From: Xiashengella succiniciproducens
GTDB taxonomy: Bacteria; Bacteroidota; Bacteroidia; Bacteroidales; Marinilabiliaceae
Assembly: GCF_023674465.1 (NCBI RefSeq)
Contig: NZ_CP098400.1
Span: 186,001-250,000, forward strand
Reading direction: 5' to 3'
Length of the DNA stretch: 64,000 bases
Below the pieces are notes generated by a model. It had not been told where the DNA came from. It saw nothing but the letters and a program-made list of their open reading frames with translations, and made no database searches. Positions 18,317 to 27,328 of the stretch are shown in pieces (the stretch's first letter is position 1; every line of letters starts with the position of its first letter). A program made the position numbers and the translations under genes.

Positions 18317-20782
18317 ATGGAAAAAAAGTACGCCGACATAGTGCTTCCGGTACCTTTGCCAAGGTTGTTTACCTATAGTATTCCGGATGAGTTTGCCGGC
18401 ACGACGGCGCCGGGCCGTCGTGTTGTTGTCTCCTTTGGCAAGCGCCGGCTGATGTCGGGAGTTGTTTTTGCATTGCACAACAATGCACCTCGAGAGTATG
18501 ATACAAAAGCCATACTAAGCGTACTTGATGACAATGAGGTTGTTACGCAGGATCAGCTGGCCCTGTGGGAGTGGATTGCAGCCTATTATCAATGCACAGT
18601 TGGGGAGGTCTATAAGGCGGCTTTGCCATCCGGACTTAAACTTGAGAGTGAGACAAGGCTATATCTAAACAAGGATTATGAGGAGGTGACAGATCTACCT
18701 CCCAGAGCCTATGCCCTTATAAACTATCTGGCAGACAATAAGTATTGTACACTCGACAAGGCTGCAGTTGTGACGGAGCTTAAGAATGTATATCCCCTTG
18801 TAAAGAGACTAATCGAAGCAGGTATTGTACTAGTAAATGAGGAGATGACGGCATCTTACCGGCCAAAGACAGAGCAGGCACTAGTGCTGCATCCGAAGCA
18901 TAGAAATGAGGATGCTTTGAGGGACTTCTTCGATAGTCTTGGACGTGCACCTAAGCAGCTCGAGTTGCTGATGACTTTTGTTAGTCAGTGCGGAGGTGTA
19001 GACAAGGCCATTGAAGGTCAGCGGGTATTACGCAGGCAACTACTCGCAGCTGTGGATGGCGGAAGCGGGGCGGTTGCAGAACTGATAAAAAAGGAAGGAC
19101 TGGCCGTTGAGGATGTACAGGTGGATCGCCTGGGATCTTTCAATGGAAAGATAGCTGATGTAAATCCGCTTTCTGCAGTTCAGGTTCAGGCCCTTGCTGA
19201 GATAAGAGCAGGCTTTGAGGACGGCAAACCGGTATTGTTGCATGGGGTTACTTCAAGCGGTAAGACCGAGCTATATATTCACCTTATAGAGGAAACGATA
19301 AGCAAAGGCAGGCAGGCCTTGTATCTGCTACCTGAGATTGCCCTTACAACCCAGATAACAAACAGACTCAGGTCACACTTTGGTGATAAGCTTGGGGTGT
19401 ATCACTCCAGATTCTCTGATGGAGAGAGAGTAGAGGTGTGGAAGGATATGCTCACCGAAGGGCGTTTCAGCGTAATCCTTGGTGTTAGGTCGTCAATATT
19501 TCTGCCTTTCAGGGATCTGGGATTGATAATTGTTGATGAGGAGCATGATCCTTCATTTAAGCAATATGACCCTGCTCCCAGGTACAATGCCAGGGACGTG
19601 GCTCTGCTTATGGCAAGAAGGGCATCCTGTAATATATTACTGGGAACTGCAACACCTTCCATTGAGAGTTATTACCATGCCCGTAGTGGGATGTACCATC
19701 TTGTCGAACTGACGCAAAGACATGAAGGCATACAATTACCTCTGATAGAGGTTGTCAACACCCAGGAGGCGAAACGCAGAAAGCTGATGCAGTCGCACTT
19801 TTCGCCCAGACTTTTGGAACTTGTTACAAAGGCTCTAGAAAACAAGGAGCAGGTAATACTGTTTCAAAACCGCCGAGGTTTTGCCCCTTACCTTGAGTGC
19901 TCAGTCTGCGCATGGGTGCCACGTTGCATCCACTGTGACGTTAGCATGACCTATCATAAACATACAGAAAGTCTTGTTTGCCATTATTGTGGCTATACAG
20001 AGACGGTACGGACCAGGTGCGGTGCATGCGGTTCCCCCTCCCTCAGGACAGTGGGTTTTGGTACTCAAAAAGTGGAGGAAGAAATCAAGGTGCTTTTTCC
20101 GGAAGCCAGGGTTGGGCGGATGGATTATGACACAACCAGGGGAAGCAAGGGTTATGAGAAACTGATTAGCAGTTTTGAAAAAGGGGAGCTGGATATCCTT
20201 GTCGGTACACAAATGGTGACCAAGGGACTTGACTTTGACAGGGTAAGCCTTGTCGGCATCCTCAATGCCGACAGTATGCTCAACAGTCCCGATTTCAGAG
20301 CTTTTGAACGCGGTTTCCAGATGATGGCCCAGGTAAGTGGACGTGCGGGAAGAAAAAACAAGCGTGGACGTGTAGTACTTCAAACCAGTGATCCTGAACA
20401 CCCGGTTATCAGGTTTGTGGTCAGCAATGAGTTTAAGGGCTTCTACGAATATCACATAGCAGAGAGGGAAATGTTCAGGTATCCTCCTTACTACAGGTTG
20501 ATAAGTCTTACAGTAAAGCATCGAGACCGTAAGATTTTGCAGGAAGCATCGGCCTTTCTGGGTGATGTCCTAAAGTCGGGTCTCGGCAACAGAGTCCTTG
20601 GACCACAGGAGCCTCCGGTCTCAAGGATCAGAGATTATTTTTTGCAGAAAATCCTTATTAAAGTAGAGAGGACGGCGTCTCCGTCCAAGACAAAGGAATT
20701 TATCCAGTCCTGTATAGACCAGACGGTCTCTAAAGAGCCATGGAAGTATGTCAGTGTAATAGCAGACGTGGATCCAATGTAA
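18317..20782 (+). CDS. priA: Primosomal protein N' (replication restart helicase)
   Basis: PriA reloads the replisome at stalled forks through 3'-5' helicase activity. The 821 residues show the full plan: the N-terminal 3'-DNA-binding domain (KYADIVLPVPLPRLFTY), Walker A GVTSSGKT (310-317) and the DEEH box (407-410). A zinc-binding insert with eight cysteines in four CxxC pairs runs from Cys528 to about residue 572. Conserved helicase motifs GTQMVTKGLDFD and QVSGRAGR follow. A TATCTTTA near-match to the -7 box lies 18 bases upstream of the ATG. No terminator is evident downstream. Confidence 0.96.
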   Translation: MEKKYADIVLPVPLPRLFTYSIPDEFAGTTAPGRRVVVSFGKRRLMSGVVFALHNNAPREYDTKAILSVLDDNEVVTQDQLALWEWIAAYYQCTVGEVYKAALPSGLKLESETRLYLNKDYEEVTDLPPRAYALINYLADNKYCTLDKAAVVTELKNVYPLVKRLIEAGIVLVNEEMTASYRPKTEQALVLHPKHRNEDALRDFFDSLGRAPKQLELLMTFVSQCGGVDKAIEGQRVLRRQLLAAVDGGSGAVAELIKKEGLAVEDVQVDRLGSFNGKIADVNPLSAVQVQALAEIRAGFEDGKPVLLHGVTSSGKTELYIHLIEETISKGRQALYLLPEIALTTQITNRLRSHFGDKLGVYHSRFSDGERVEVWKDMLTEGRFSVILGVRSSIFLPFRDLGLIIVDEEHDPSFKQYDPAPRYNARDVALLMARRASCNILLGTATPSIESYYHARSGMYHLVELTQRHEGIQLPLIEVVNTQEAKRRKLMQSHFSPRLLELVTKALENKEQVILFQNRRGFAPYLECSVCAWVPRCIHCDVSMTYHKHTESLVCHYCGYTETVRTRCGACGSPSLRTVGFGTQKVEEEIKVLFPEARVGRMDYDTTRGSKGYEKLISSFEKGELDILVGTQMVTKGLDFDRVSLVGILNADSMLNSPDFRAFERGFQMMAQVSGRAGRKNKRGRVVLQTSDPEHPVIRFVVSNEFKGFYEYHIAEREMFRYPPYYRLISLTVKHRDRKILQEASAFLGDVLKSGLGNRVLGPQEPPVSRIRDYFLQKILIKVERTASPSKTKEFIQSCIDQTVSKEPWKYVSVIADVDPM

Positions 20783-20879
20783 TGGAAGAGCTGAAAAAAG
20801 CGATGATATTCGAAACGATTTAGAGCCTTGCACGTTTTTTGTGTATTAAGACATGATTTCCCAATTCCGGAAATTAGGT

Positions 20880-20887
20880 TAATTTTG
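20880..20887 (+). promoter_or_regulatory. -7 box for rpoN
   Basis: TAATTTTG matches TAnnTTTG exactly, 43 bases before the rpoN ATG. No TTTG -33 partner is evident at 18-21 bases. Confidence 0.4.
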
Positions 20888-20929
20888 CTAGTAGTGAGAC
20901 TCGCACTTAATTGATGGTGAAAGTATAAT

Positions 20930-22396
20930 ATGCTGAAACAGAGCTTACAACAAAAGTTGCTTCAAAAGCTGTCGCCCTTGCAAATACAGGTGATAAAGCT
21001 TCTTGAAATTCCGACTGCACAGCTGGAGCAGAGGATTAAAGAGGAGTTGGAGGAGAATCCTGTGCTTGAATATGGTTCTGATTCAGAATCTGATGATGAC
21101 TACGATTATGATTACGATGGAGATTCCGATTCCAAGGAATCTGATATGGATAAGGACGAGCTCTCAATAGACGAGTATATCAACAACGACGATATCCCTG
21201 CGTACAGACTTCAGGCCAAGAACTACTCCAAGGATGACAAGCATGAGGATATTCCCTTTTCAGTTGGGACTTCTTTTCATGAGAATCTTACAAGTCAGCT
21301 TGGACTGAGGGATCTAACCAACCGTCAGCTTGTAATTGCTGAATATGTAATTGGTAATATTGATGAAGACGGCTATCTCCGCAGGGAGGTGGATGAGATA
21401 GTTGATGATATTGCCTTTATGCAGAATATGGAAATCTCTCCTGATGAGGTTGAGGAGGTGATCAAGGTAATTCAGGATTTCGATCCGGCAGGTGTTGGAG
21501 CGCGTGATCTACGTGAGTGTCTTTTGCTTCAACTGGAGAGAAAGAGTGGTGACAGTTCTGCTCTTAAGAATGCTCTTGAAATTATTCGGGATCACTTTGA
21601 GGAATTTACACGCAAGCACTTTGAAAAAATAGCACGCCGCAAGGATCTTAGTGACAGTGAACTCAAGGATGCTATTGATGAGATTCTTAAGTTAAATCCC
21701 AAACCAGGAGGAGCACTCAGCAATCCACTGCATAAGACCGTGCAGCATATAATACCCGACTTTATTCTGGAATATGAGGATGGAGAGTTTCAGCTCTCAC
21801 TAAACTCACGTAACCTGCCTGAGCTACGGATTAACAACACCTATTCCGATATGCTCAACGAGTATCAGGTCAACCGCAAGAATCAAAGCCGTGAGCAAAA
21901 GGAGGCTGTGATGTTTGTCAAGCAGAAGCTGGATTCGGCCAAGTGGTTTATCGATGCTATAAAGCAGAGGCAGAACACCCTGATGCTTGTTATGGAGGCA
22001 ATACTGGATTATCAGAGGGAGTATTTCGTGGAGGGTGACGAGACAAGGCTCAGACCTATGATTCTGAAGGATATAGCAGAACGGACAAATCTTGATATCT
22101 CTACTGTATCGAGGGTATCAAACAGCAAATATATTCAGACCCACTTTGGAATTTTCCCGTTGAAGTATTTCTTCTCAGAAGGACTTCAGACTGATACCGG
22201 TGAAGAAGTGTCTACCCGTGAGATCAAGAAGATACTTGAAGAGTGTATTGCAGCTGAGGATAAGAGGAGGCCGTTGACGGACGAGAAGCTGGTACAGATC
22301 CTCAGAGAGAAATCTTACAACATTGCCCGCAGGACAGTGGCTAAGTACCGCGAGCAGCTCAATATTCCTGTTGCGCGACTGCGCAAGGAGCTGTAG
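20930..22396 (+). CDS. rpoN: RNA polymerase sigma-54 factor
   Basis: Alternative sigma factor that directs polymerase to -24/-12 promoters under control of AAA+ activators. The 488 residues begin with the Gln/Leu-rich region I (QSLQQKLLQKLSPLQIQVIKLL), followed by an acidic region II with dense Asp/Ser/Tyr around residues 45-85. The core-binding domain follows (DFDPAGVGARDLRECLL), and the C-terminal RpoN box reads ARRTVAKYRE at about 466-475. The helix-turn-helix segment lies near DIAERTNLDISTVSRVSNSKY. It is followed after 20 bases by a PAP2-like membrane protein gene in the same orientation. Confidence 0.96.
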   Translation: MLKQSLQQKLLQKLSPLQIQVIKLLEIPTAQLEQRIKEELEENPVLEYGSDSESDDDYDYDYDGDSDSKESDMDKDELSIDEYINNDDIPAYRLQAKNYSKDDKHEDIPFSVGTSFHENLTSQLGLRDLTNRQLVIAEYVIGNIDEDGYLRREVDEIVDDIAFMQNMEISPDEVEEVIKVIQDFDPAGVGARDLRECLLLQLERKSGDSSALKNALEIIRDHFEEFTRKHFEKIARRKDLSDSELKDAIDEILKLNPKPGGALSNPLHKTVQHIIPDFILEYEDGEFQLSLNSRNLPELRINNTYSDMLNEYQVNRKNQSREQKEAVMFVKQKLDSAKWFIDAIKQRQNTLMLVMEAILDYQREYFVEGDETRLRPMILKDIAERTNLDISTVSRVSNSKYIQTHFGIFPLKYFFSEGLQTDTGEEVSTREIKKILEECIAAEDKRRPLTDEKLVQILREKSYNIARRTVAKYREQLNIPVARLRKEL

Positions 22397-22416
22397 CAGG
22401 CATAAAAAAGCATGAA

Positions 22417-23016
22417 ATGAGACTTGCAAGCAAAGTTATTTCTTTCCTGTTCCATCCCATGTTGATGGCAACAATAGGTATGTACCTGATCCTAAATATA
22501 GGTCCACTGTCTTCAATACTTGGTGCAGACGGCAAAAGACTAATCTATCTGATAGTGTTCTTTTCCACAGCAGTATTACCTGTTTCCCTGCTTCCTTTGT
22601 TTTATCAGTTTGGTGTCATTAAGAGCTTCCAGATGGAAAGTTCAAGGGAAAGAGTGGTGCCGGTAATGATGACAGCCTTCTTTTATTTTCTTGGCTATCT
22701 GTTATTAAAGCGCCTGGGAGTCACCGGGCTGATAGCTGGGTTTATGCAGGCAACCGTCATTGCCACCATAGGGGCAGGTCTTGTGTCATACTACTGGAAA
22801 ATAAGCATGCATACAATAGGTATTGGAGGTCTGGCTGCTGCAATCTATGCTATGTCAATACACTACTCGGTTGACCTAAGCTGGATACTGGCATTGATAT
22901 TTCTGGTAGCCGGATTAGTCGGTTCAGCCAGACTATATCTAGGAGCGCATAAACCCTCCCAGGTTTATGCGGGTTTTCTTTGGGGCTTTCTCATTGTACT
23001 CGGAGCCCTGATTTAA
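22417..23016 (+). CDS. PAP2-superfamily-like membrane protein with degenerate active site
   Basis: Integral membrane protein of 199 residues with about six helices. Its C-terminal half resembles the PAP2 phosphatase fold: SSRERVVPVMM (like the KxxxxxxRP motif), ISMHTIGIGG (where PSGH would be) and SARLYLGAHKPSQVYAGF (like SRxxxxxHxxxD). The central SGH is replaced by MHT, and the last motif has Gln where Asp is usual. It may therefore be an inactive or altered-specificity member. It follows rpoN closely and probably shares its transcript. It ends 8 bases before the convergent pdxB stop. Confidence 0.7.
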   Translation: MRLASKVISFLFHPMLMATIGMYLILNIGPLSSILGADGKRLIYLIVFFSTAVLPVSLLPLFYQFGVIKSFQMESSRERVVPVMMTAFFYFLGYLLLKRLGVTGLIAGFMQATVIATIGAGLVSYYWKISMHTIGIGGLAAAIYAMSIHYSVDLSWILALIFLVAGLVGSARLYLGAHKPSQVYAGFLWGFLIVLGALI

Positions 23017-23024
23017 CTCTGGAC

Positions 23025-24149
23025 TTATTTTACTCTGAATCCTAAGGCCATCAGCATCTCGATGGTTTCCGGTCTTGTTGCCCGTGATGGTGTTATTTCC
23101 CAGATATGAAACTCCCTTCTGACGGGATAGCTGCCACGCTGTTTCTCAAAATCTTCTGGATCTTCCCTAAGACGTTTGTCGTCTTCTAGTATGTCGTAGG
23201 TCCTGAGTATTGCTTTTGCGGCTGTCAGATAAGCCGGTTCGCTATTATTGTCCAGATGAATAAAGGGATAGTCGGGAACCGGGAGAGATGTCGGTTGCCA
23301 ATCCTGCAGGGGAAGTCCAAACTCCCTTGCAATTGCATGGATGGTCATTGTGGAACCATTGGACTTACCATCGACAGAATAGCCGGCAATATGTGGTGTT
23401 CCAATCCATACTTTGTTATGTAGCTTTGAATCTATATTAGGTTCGTTTTCCCACACGTCAAGCACAAGACGCGATATTTGTCCATTGTCAAGACCTTTCA
23501 GCATGGCCCTGGTCTCGCATACCTCACCGCGTGATGAGTTGATTACCACAGCACCCTTTTTCAACAGAGCTAGTTTTGACTCATCCATCAGGTGAAAGGT
23601 TGCATCCTCGCCCTGTCTAATAAGTGGAGTGTGGAATGTAACAATATCTGAGTTGCTAAGCAGGTAGTCGAGGCTGCAAAATTTGTCAGCACCCTCACGT
23701 CTTGCACGTGGGGGGTCATTGAGGAGAACTTTGAATCCCAGGGCCTTTGCAAGACTTTCAATCTTAGAGCCTACCATACCGACACCCACTATCCCGAGGG
23801 TAGTTTCCGAAGGCACAGTTCCGTCAAGTATCAGGTGAGCCAGTACCGAAGCAATATATTGCTTTACCGAACCGGAATTGCAGCCCGGTGCGTTGCACCA
23901 ATGGATGCCTTTTTGCTCAAGCCATGCCAGATCCATGTGATCGGTACCAATTGTGGCAGTTGCCACCATCCTGACAGAAGTTCCTTCCAGCAGATCCTTG
24001 TTACAAAGTGTCCTTGTCCTGACTATAAGAGCATCCGCATCAACAAGGTCTTCTTTTGATATTGCTTTTCCTTCCTTGTAAAGCACATCTGCATAGGGAT
24101 CAAGTACACCCTTGAGTGCCGGTATCTTGTCGTCAACAACTACTTTCAT
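23025..24149 (-). CDS. pdxB: Erythronate-4-phosphate dehydrogenase
   Basis: NAD-dependent D-2-hydroxyacid dehydrogenase of 374 residues; PdxB oxidises 4-phosphoerythronate in the DXP-independent-salvage-free route to pyridoxal phosphate. The N-terminus MKVVVDDKIPALKGVLDPYA is typical of PdxB. The NAD loop GVGMVG is at 122-127 and the catalytic triad motifs are SSRGEV (Arg), DVWENEPN (Glu) and TPHIAGYS (His). The C-terminal PdxB-specific region is present, so this is not a generic hydroxyacid dehydrogenase such as SerA. It is convergent with the rpoN unit and divergent from tkt. Confidence 0.88.
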   Translation of the reverse strand: MKVVVDDKIPALKGVLDPYADVLYKEGKAISKEDLVDADALIVRTRTLCNKDLLEGTSVRMVATATIGTDHMDLAWLEQKGIHWCNAPGCNSGSVKQYIASVLAHLILDGTVPSETTLGIVGVGMVGSKIESLAKALGFKVLLNDPPRARREGADKFCSLDYLLSNSDIVTFHTPLIRQGEDATFHLMDESKLALLKKGAVVINSSRGEVCETRAMLKGLDNGQISRLVLDVWENEPNIDSKLHNKVWIGTPHIAGYSVDGKSNGSTMTIHAIAREFGLPLQDWQPTSLPVPDYPFIHLDNNSEPAYLTAAKAILRTYDILEDDKRLREDPEDFEKQRGSYPVRREFHIWEITPSRATRPETIEMLMALGFRVK

Positions 24150-24483
24150 CTTTGCTTCTTTGAGTGTGCAATTTACGCAACAGCGCTTACTCGGGCAAAT
24201 ATCAGGATGCCTATATCACGTGATAATTGGAGAGGAAGTTACGGGAAATTCTGAAGCTCAGGATGCCCTTCAGGGCTGGTCAAACAGTTGATAACAGGGA
24301 TGGTATAAATATGGATTTAGGTTATTAATACTCTTAATAAAAACACTTTGCCTGAGAGGTTTTAAAAAAAAGCACTATTTTTGTGTTCTACTCTATTCTG
24401 TATTGTAAATCAATCAATTTGGCAGAATTAATAAGGTAAGGAGAGTATATTTTGTGTAAATCTTTAAATAATAGGCAACAAAC
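24150..24483. other. 334-base intergenic region between pdxB and tkt
   Basis: Divergent spacer holding the tkt promoter (see -7 box at 24376) and presumably the pdxB promoter. I see no gene, RNA or convincing hairpin in the remainder. Confidence 0.6.
24376..24383 (+). promoter_or_regulatory. -7 box for tkt
   Basis: TATTTTTG matches TAnnTTTG exactly. A TTTG at 24347-24350 lies 25 bases upstream, longer than the usual -33 spacing. The predicted leader is about 95 bases. Confidence 0.5.
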
Positions 24484-26511
24484 ATGAGCAAAGAGATTTC
24501 AATGAAGGCTGCGGACAACATCCGGATCCTTTCTGCGGCCATGGTCGAGAAAGCTAATTCGGGCCACCCAGGTGGAGCTATGGGCGGTGCGGATTTCGTT
24601 CATATTCTGTTTTCAGAGTTTTTGAACTATGATCCGAGTGACAGAACCTGGGTAAACAGGGATCGTTTCTTCCTTGATCCCGGTCACATGTCCCCCATGT
24701 TATATTCAATATTGGCACTTACCGGCACTTACAGCATGGAAGAGCTGAAGAACTTCCGTCAATGGGGAAGTCCCACTCCGGGTCACCCAGAAGTTGACGT
24801 AGTTCGTGGAGTTGAAAACACCTCAGGACCACTGGGACAGGGTCATGTTATGGGTGTAGGTGCAGCAATAGCTGAACGTTTCCTCGCAGCCCGCTTTGGC
24901 GAATGGTTGTCACACAAGACATATGCATTTATTTCTGACGGTGGTATTCAGGAAGAAATATCTCAGGGAGCTGGCCGTCTTGCCGGTCACCTAGGACTGA
25001 GCAACTTCATTATGTTTTATGATAGCAACGATATTCAGCTGTCAACAGAAACCAATGAAGTAACCGCAGAAGATACTGCAAAGAAATATGAATCATGGGG
25101 TTGGAATGTTATCACCATCAACGGTAATGACCATGATGAGATAAGAGCAGCTCTTAAGGCTGCCAATGCTGAAACTGAACGTCCTACCCTGATCATTGGT
25201 AAGACTATTATGGGTAAGGGTGCTGTTAAGGCAGACGGTTCTTCATTCGAACGTCAGGTAAGTACTCACGGTCAACCATTAAGCCATGCAGGTGCAGACT
25301 TCAAGGCTACTATCAAGAATCTTGGAGGCGATCCTGAAGATCCATTCGTAATCTTCCCTGAAGTTGCGGCACTATACAAAGAAGCTCATGCCAGGAAGGC
25401 TGAATATGTAGCTAAGAAGAAGAAAGAACAGGCAGAGTGGGAAGCTAAGAATCCTGAACTTGCTGTCAAGTTCAGGAAATTCATCTCATCTGAAGCTCCT
25501 GAGTTTGATTACGCAGCTATCAAGCAAAAAGCTGACAACGCAACACGTGCTGCTTCAGCAACAGTATTGGGAGAATTTGCAGGTAAGGTTGAGAACATGG
25601 TTGTAATGTCTGCTGACCTTGCCAACTCAGATAAGACTGACGGCTTCCTCAAGAAGACTACAGCATTCAAGAAAGGCGACTTCTCAGGTTCATTCCTGCA
25701 AGCTGGTGTTGCCGAACTTACAATGGCTGCTATTGCTAATGGTATGGCCCTTCACGGTGGTGTTATCCCTGTTTGCGGTACTTTCTTCGTGTTCAGCGAT
25801 TATATGAAACCTGCTGTAAGACTTGCCTGTCTGATGCAGTTGCCTGTTAAGTATGTATGGACACACGATGCATTCCGTGTTGGAGAAGATGGTCCTACTC
25901 ACCAGCCTGTTGAACAGGAAGCTCAAATCCGCCTGATGGAGAAGCTTAAGAATCACCATGGTGACAACGGTATGCTTGTGCTTCGTCCGGCTGATGCTGA
26001 AGAGACTACTGTAGCATGGCAGATGGCACTTGAGAATGTTAAGACTCCAACTGCCTTGATCCTGTCTCGTCAAAACATCAAGAACCTGCCCGGCAGCTCT
26101 TATGAAAATGCGCTGAAGGCTAAGAAAGGTGCTTACATTGTTGAGAAGGACGGTGGTAAGATCGACGTAGTATTGGTAGCTAACGGTTCTGAAGTTGCTA
26201 CTCTTGTTGAAGGAGCCAAACTGCTTAGAGAAAAGAAAGGTCTTAAAGTTCAGGTTATCTCTGTTCCTTCAGAAGGGCTGTTCCGCAACCAGCCAAAGGC
26301 TTACCAGGATGAGGTTCTTCTTCCGGGAACTCCCAAGTTTGGTCTGACTGCAGGTCTGCCAGTAAATCTTGAAGGTCTTGTTGGAGCTGATGGAATTGTA
26401 GCTGGCCTTGATCATTTTGGATTCTCTGCACCTTATACAGTACTTGACAAGGAATTCGGATTTACTCCCGAAGCTGTATATGTAAAGGTGACAAAGATGT
26501 TAAATCTGTAA
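24484..26511 (+). CDS. tkt: Transketolase
   Basis: TPP-dependent transketolase of 675 residues, full length for the single-chain enzyme, which exchanges two-carbon units in the non-oxidative pentose phosphate pathway. The N-terminal TPP-domain motifs are NSGHPGGAMGGADF and SDGGIQEEISQGAG, the latter a lineage variant of the GDG...N motif. The pyrimidine-domain Glu lies in GVAELTMAAIANG, and the substrate loop reads FRVGEDGPTHQPVEQ. Codon choice is more restricted than in neighbours (many gct, ctt, aag), as expected of a highly expressed gene. It has its own promoter and terminator and is probably monocistronic. Confidence 0.95.
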   Translation: MSKEISMKAADNIRILSAAMVEKANSGHPGGAMGGADFVHILFSEFLNYDPSDRTWVNRDRFFLDPGHMSPMLYSILALTGTYSMEELKNFRQWGSPTPGHPEVDVVRGVENTSGPLGQGHVMGVGAAIAERFLAARFGEWLSHKTYAFISDGGIQEEISQGAGRLAGHLGLSNFIMFYDSNDIQLSTETNEVTAEDTAKKYESWGWNVITINGNDHDEIRAALKAANAETERPTLIIGKTIMGKGAVKADGSSFERQVSTHGQPLSHAGADFKATIKNLGGDPEDPFVIFPEVAALYKEAHARKAEYVAKKKKEQAEWEAKNPELAVKFRKFISSEAPEFDYAAIKQKADNATRAASATVLGEFAGKVENMVVMSADLANSDKTDGFLKKTTAFKKGDFSGSFLQAGVAELTMAAIANGMALHGGVIPVCGTFFVFSDYMKPAVRLACLMQLPVKYVWTHDAFRVGEDGPTHQPVEQEAQIRLMEKLKNHHGDNGMLVLRPADAEETTVAWQMALENVKTPTALILSRQNIKNLPGSSYENALKAKKGAYIVEKDGGKIDVVLVANGSEVATLVEGAKLLREKKGLKVQVISVPSEGLFRNQPKAYQDEVLLPGTPKFGLTAGLPVNLEGLVGADGIVAGLDHFGFSAPYTVLDKEFGFTPEAVYVKVTKMLNL

Positions 26512-26544
26512 TATTACCGGGTACCATAGTCGGTTCGTAAGTAT

Positions 26545-26579
26545 AACTGCCTCAGGCGACTGCCTGAGGCAGTTTTTTT
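26545..26579 (+). terminator. Intrinsic terminator of tkt
   Basis: AACTGCCTCAGGC and GCCTGAGGCAGTT form a perfect 13-bp stem with a GACT loop, followed by seven T. It is 33 bases after the tkt stop. Confidence 0.93.
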
Positions 26580-26769
26580 ATTCTCCTACAGCACGTGGTT
26601 CTGATGTCCACTTTTTGTCACCCTGCATTTTTAGGGCCTTTCAGATGTTTACAGATATATTTGTTGGACTTCTTACCCTCTCCCTTTTTGGTTAAGTGGA
26701 GACCAGAACCCACTCAAAAAAACGGAGTGGCATCAAAGTGCTGCTGAAAAAGTAATAAAATCAACTCAA

Positions 26770-26985
26770 ATGAAAAAGATTAAAGCAATTCTATCATTAA
26801 TTGCATTGGTAGCAATTATGGCCAGCTGTTCAATTGTTACTCCTGTAAATGCCACAGGCAATACTTGTCACATTATGTGTTTTCATTTGCACAGGGTTAG
26901 GTGCAGGTGGTTCAGCCAGGTTTTACAGTGCCTTCTTTGTGGGAGAAGAGGGTATGCAGTACTTTATAAAGCCACTAATCTTTAA
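26770..26985 (+). pseudogene. Truncated lipoprotein start (TRL-like), joined out of frame to other sequence
   Basis: The first 32 codons encode a convincing lipoprotein signal, with lipobox IMASC at about residue 19-23 followed by SIVTPVNATGN. This resembles the start of TRL-like lipoproteins, in which PVxATxNPxGSKVG is common. After that the frame turns into a Cys/His/Arg-rich stretch without family character and stops at codon 72. The sequence from about 26860 onward makes sense only in the next frame (see the entry at 26849). I read this as the 5' remnant of one lipoprotein gene fused to another by a deletion. The TRL assignment is tentative. Confidence 0.45.
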
Positions 26986-27280
26986 GAGCCAGCAAAAAGG
27001 GGAAGAAGCCCTGCCCGATTTTACCTTCAGGTATAAGAATGAAATTAAGGACTCAGCAATAGTTAACATCAGCATAGAGGGGCCTGAGCTATATAAAGAA
27101 ATTGACGGGATTGCATTTTCAAATGGGGATGAGCAGTATGAGTTGAGTGAAGTAAAACTTCTCTATAATTCAGGGAGTAAGTCAGGTTATGTTTCTCGCT
27201 TTACAGCAGAATTTAAGTTTATGCCGGTTTACTTTTTCATTTTACTTAAAAAACTGATTATCTTTAATGAAATTTATTGA
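26849..27280 (+). CDS. Hypothetical protein, probably a decayed lipoprotein
   Basis: A 143-codon frame that overlaps the preceding remnant. Its start MPQAILVTLCVFIC looks like the hydrophobic part of a lipoprotein signal, followed by TGLGAGGSARFYSAFF. The body has an alternating beta-like pattern (FIKPLIFKSQ, FTFRYKNEIKDSAIVNISIEG, EVKLLYNSGSK, FTAEFKF). The last 20 residues change to a hydrophobic, Lys/Ile-rich tail, suggesting 3' truncation as well. I do not recognise a named family. It may still be expressed, but the flanks suggest decay. The promoter for the next gene begins just after its stop. Confidence 0.4.
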   Translation: MPQAILVTLCVFICTGLGAGGSARFYSAFFVGEEGMQYFIKPLIFKSQQKGEEALPDFTFRYKNEIKDSAIVNISIEGPELYKEIDGIAFSNGDEQYELSEVKLLYNSGSKSGYVSRFTAEFKFMPVYFFILLKKLIIFNEIY

Positions 27281-27286
27281 ATTGAC

Positions 27287-27294
27287 TAATTTTG
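27287..27294 (+). promoter_or_regulatory. -7 box for the HU/SPOR protein gene
   Basis: TAATTTTG matches TAnnTTTG exactly; a weak TTTA lies 20 bases upstream (27263-27266). The ATG is 35 bases downstream. Confidence 0.45.
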
Positions 27295-27328
27295 TTAGTG
27301 CTTAATTACATAGTCACATATTTGCTAT

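Noticed and set aside
22947-22970. 9-bp perfect hairpin inside the 3' end of the PAP2-like gene
   Set aside because: It lies within coding sequence about 45 bases before the stop and is followed by GGG before any T-rich stretch, so it is not a convincing terminator.
26591-26740. Imperfect inverted pieces after tkt that might be ends of a small mobile element
   Set aside because: Only short, gapped matches (7-10 bases), no target duplication seen, and no transposase remnant; too weak to call.
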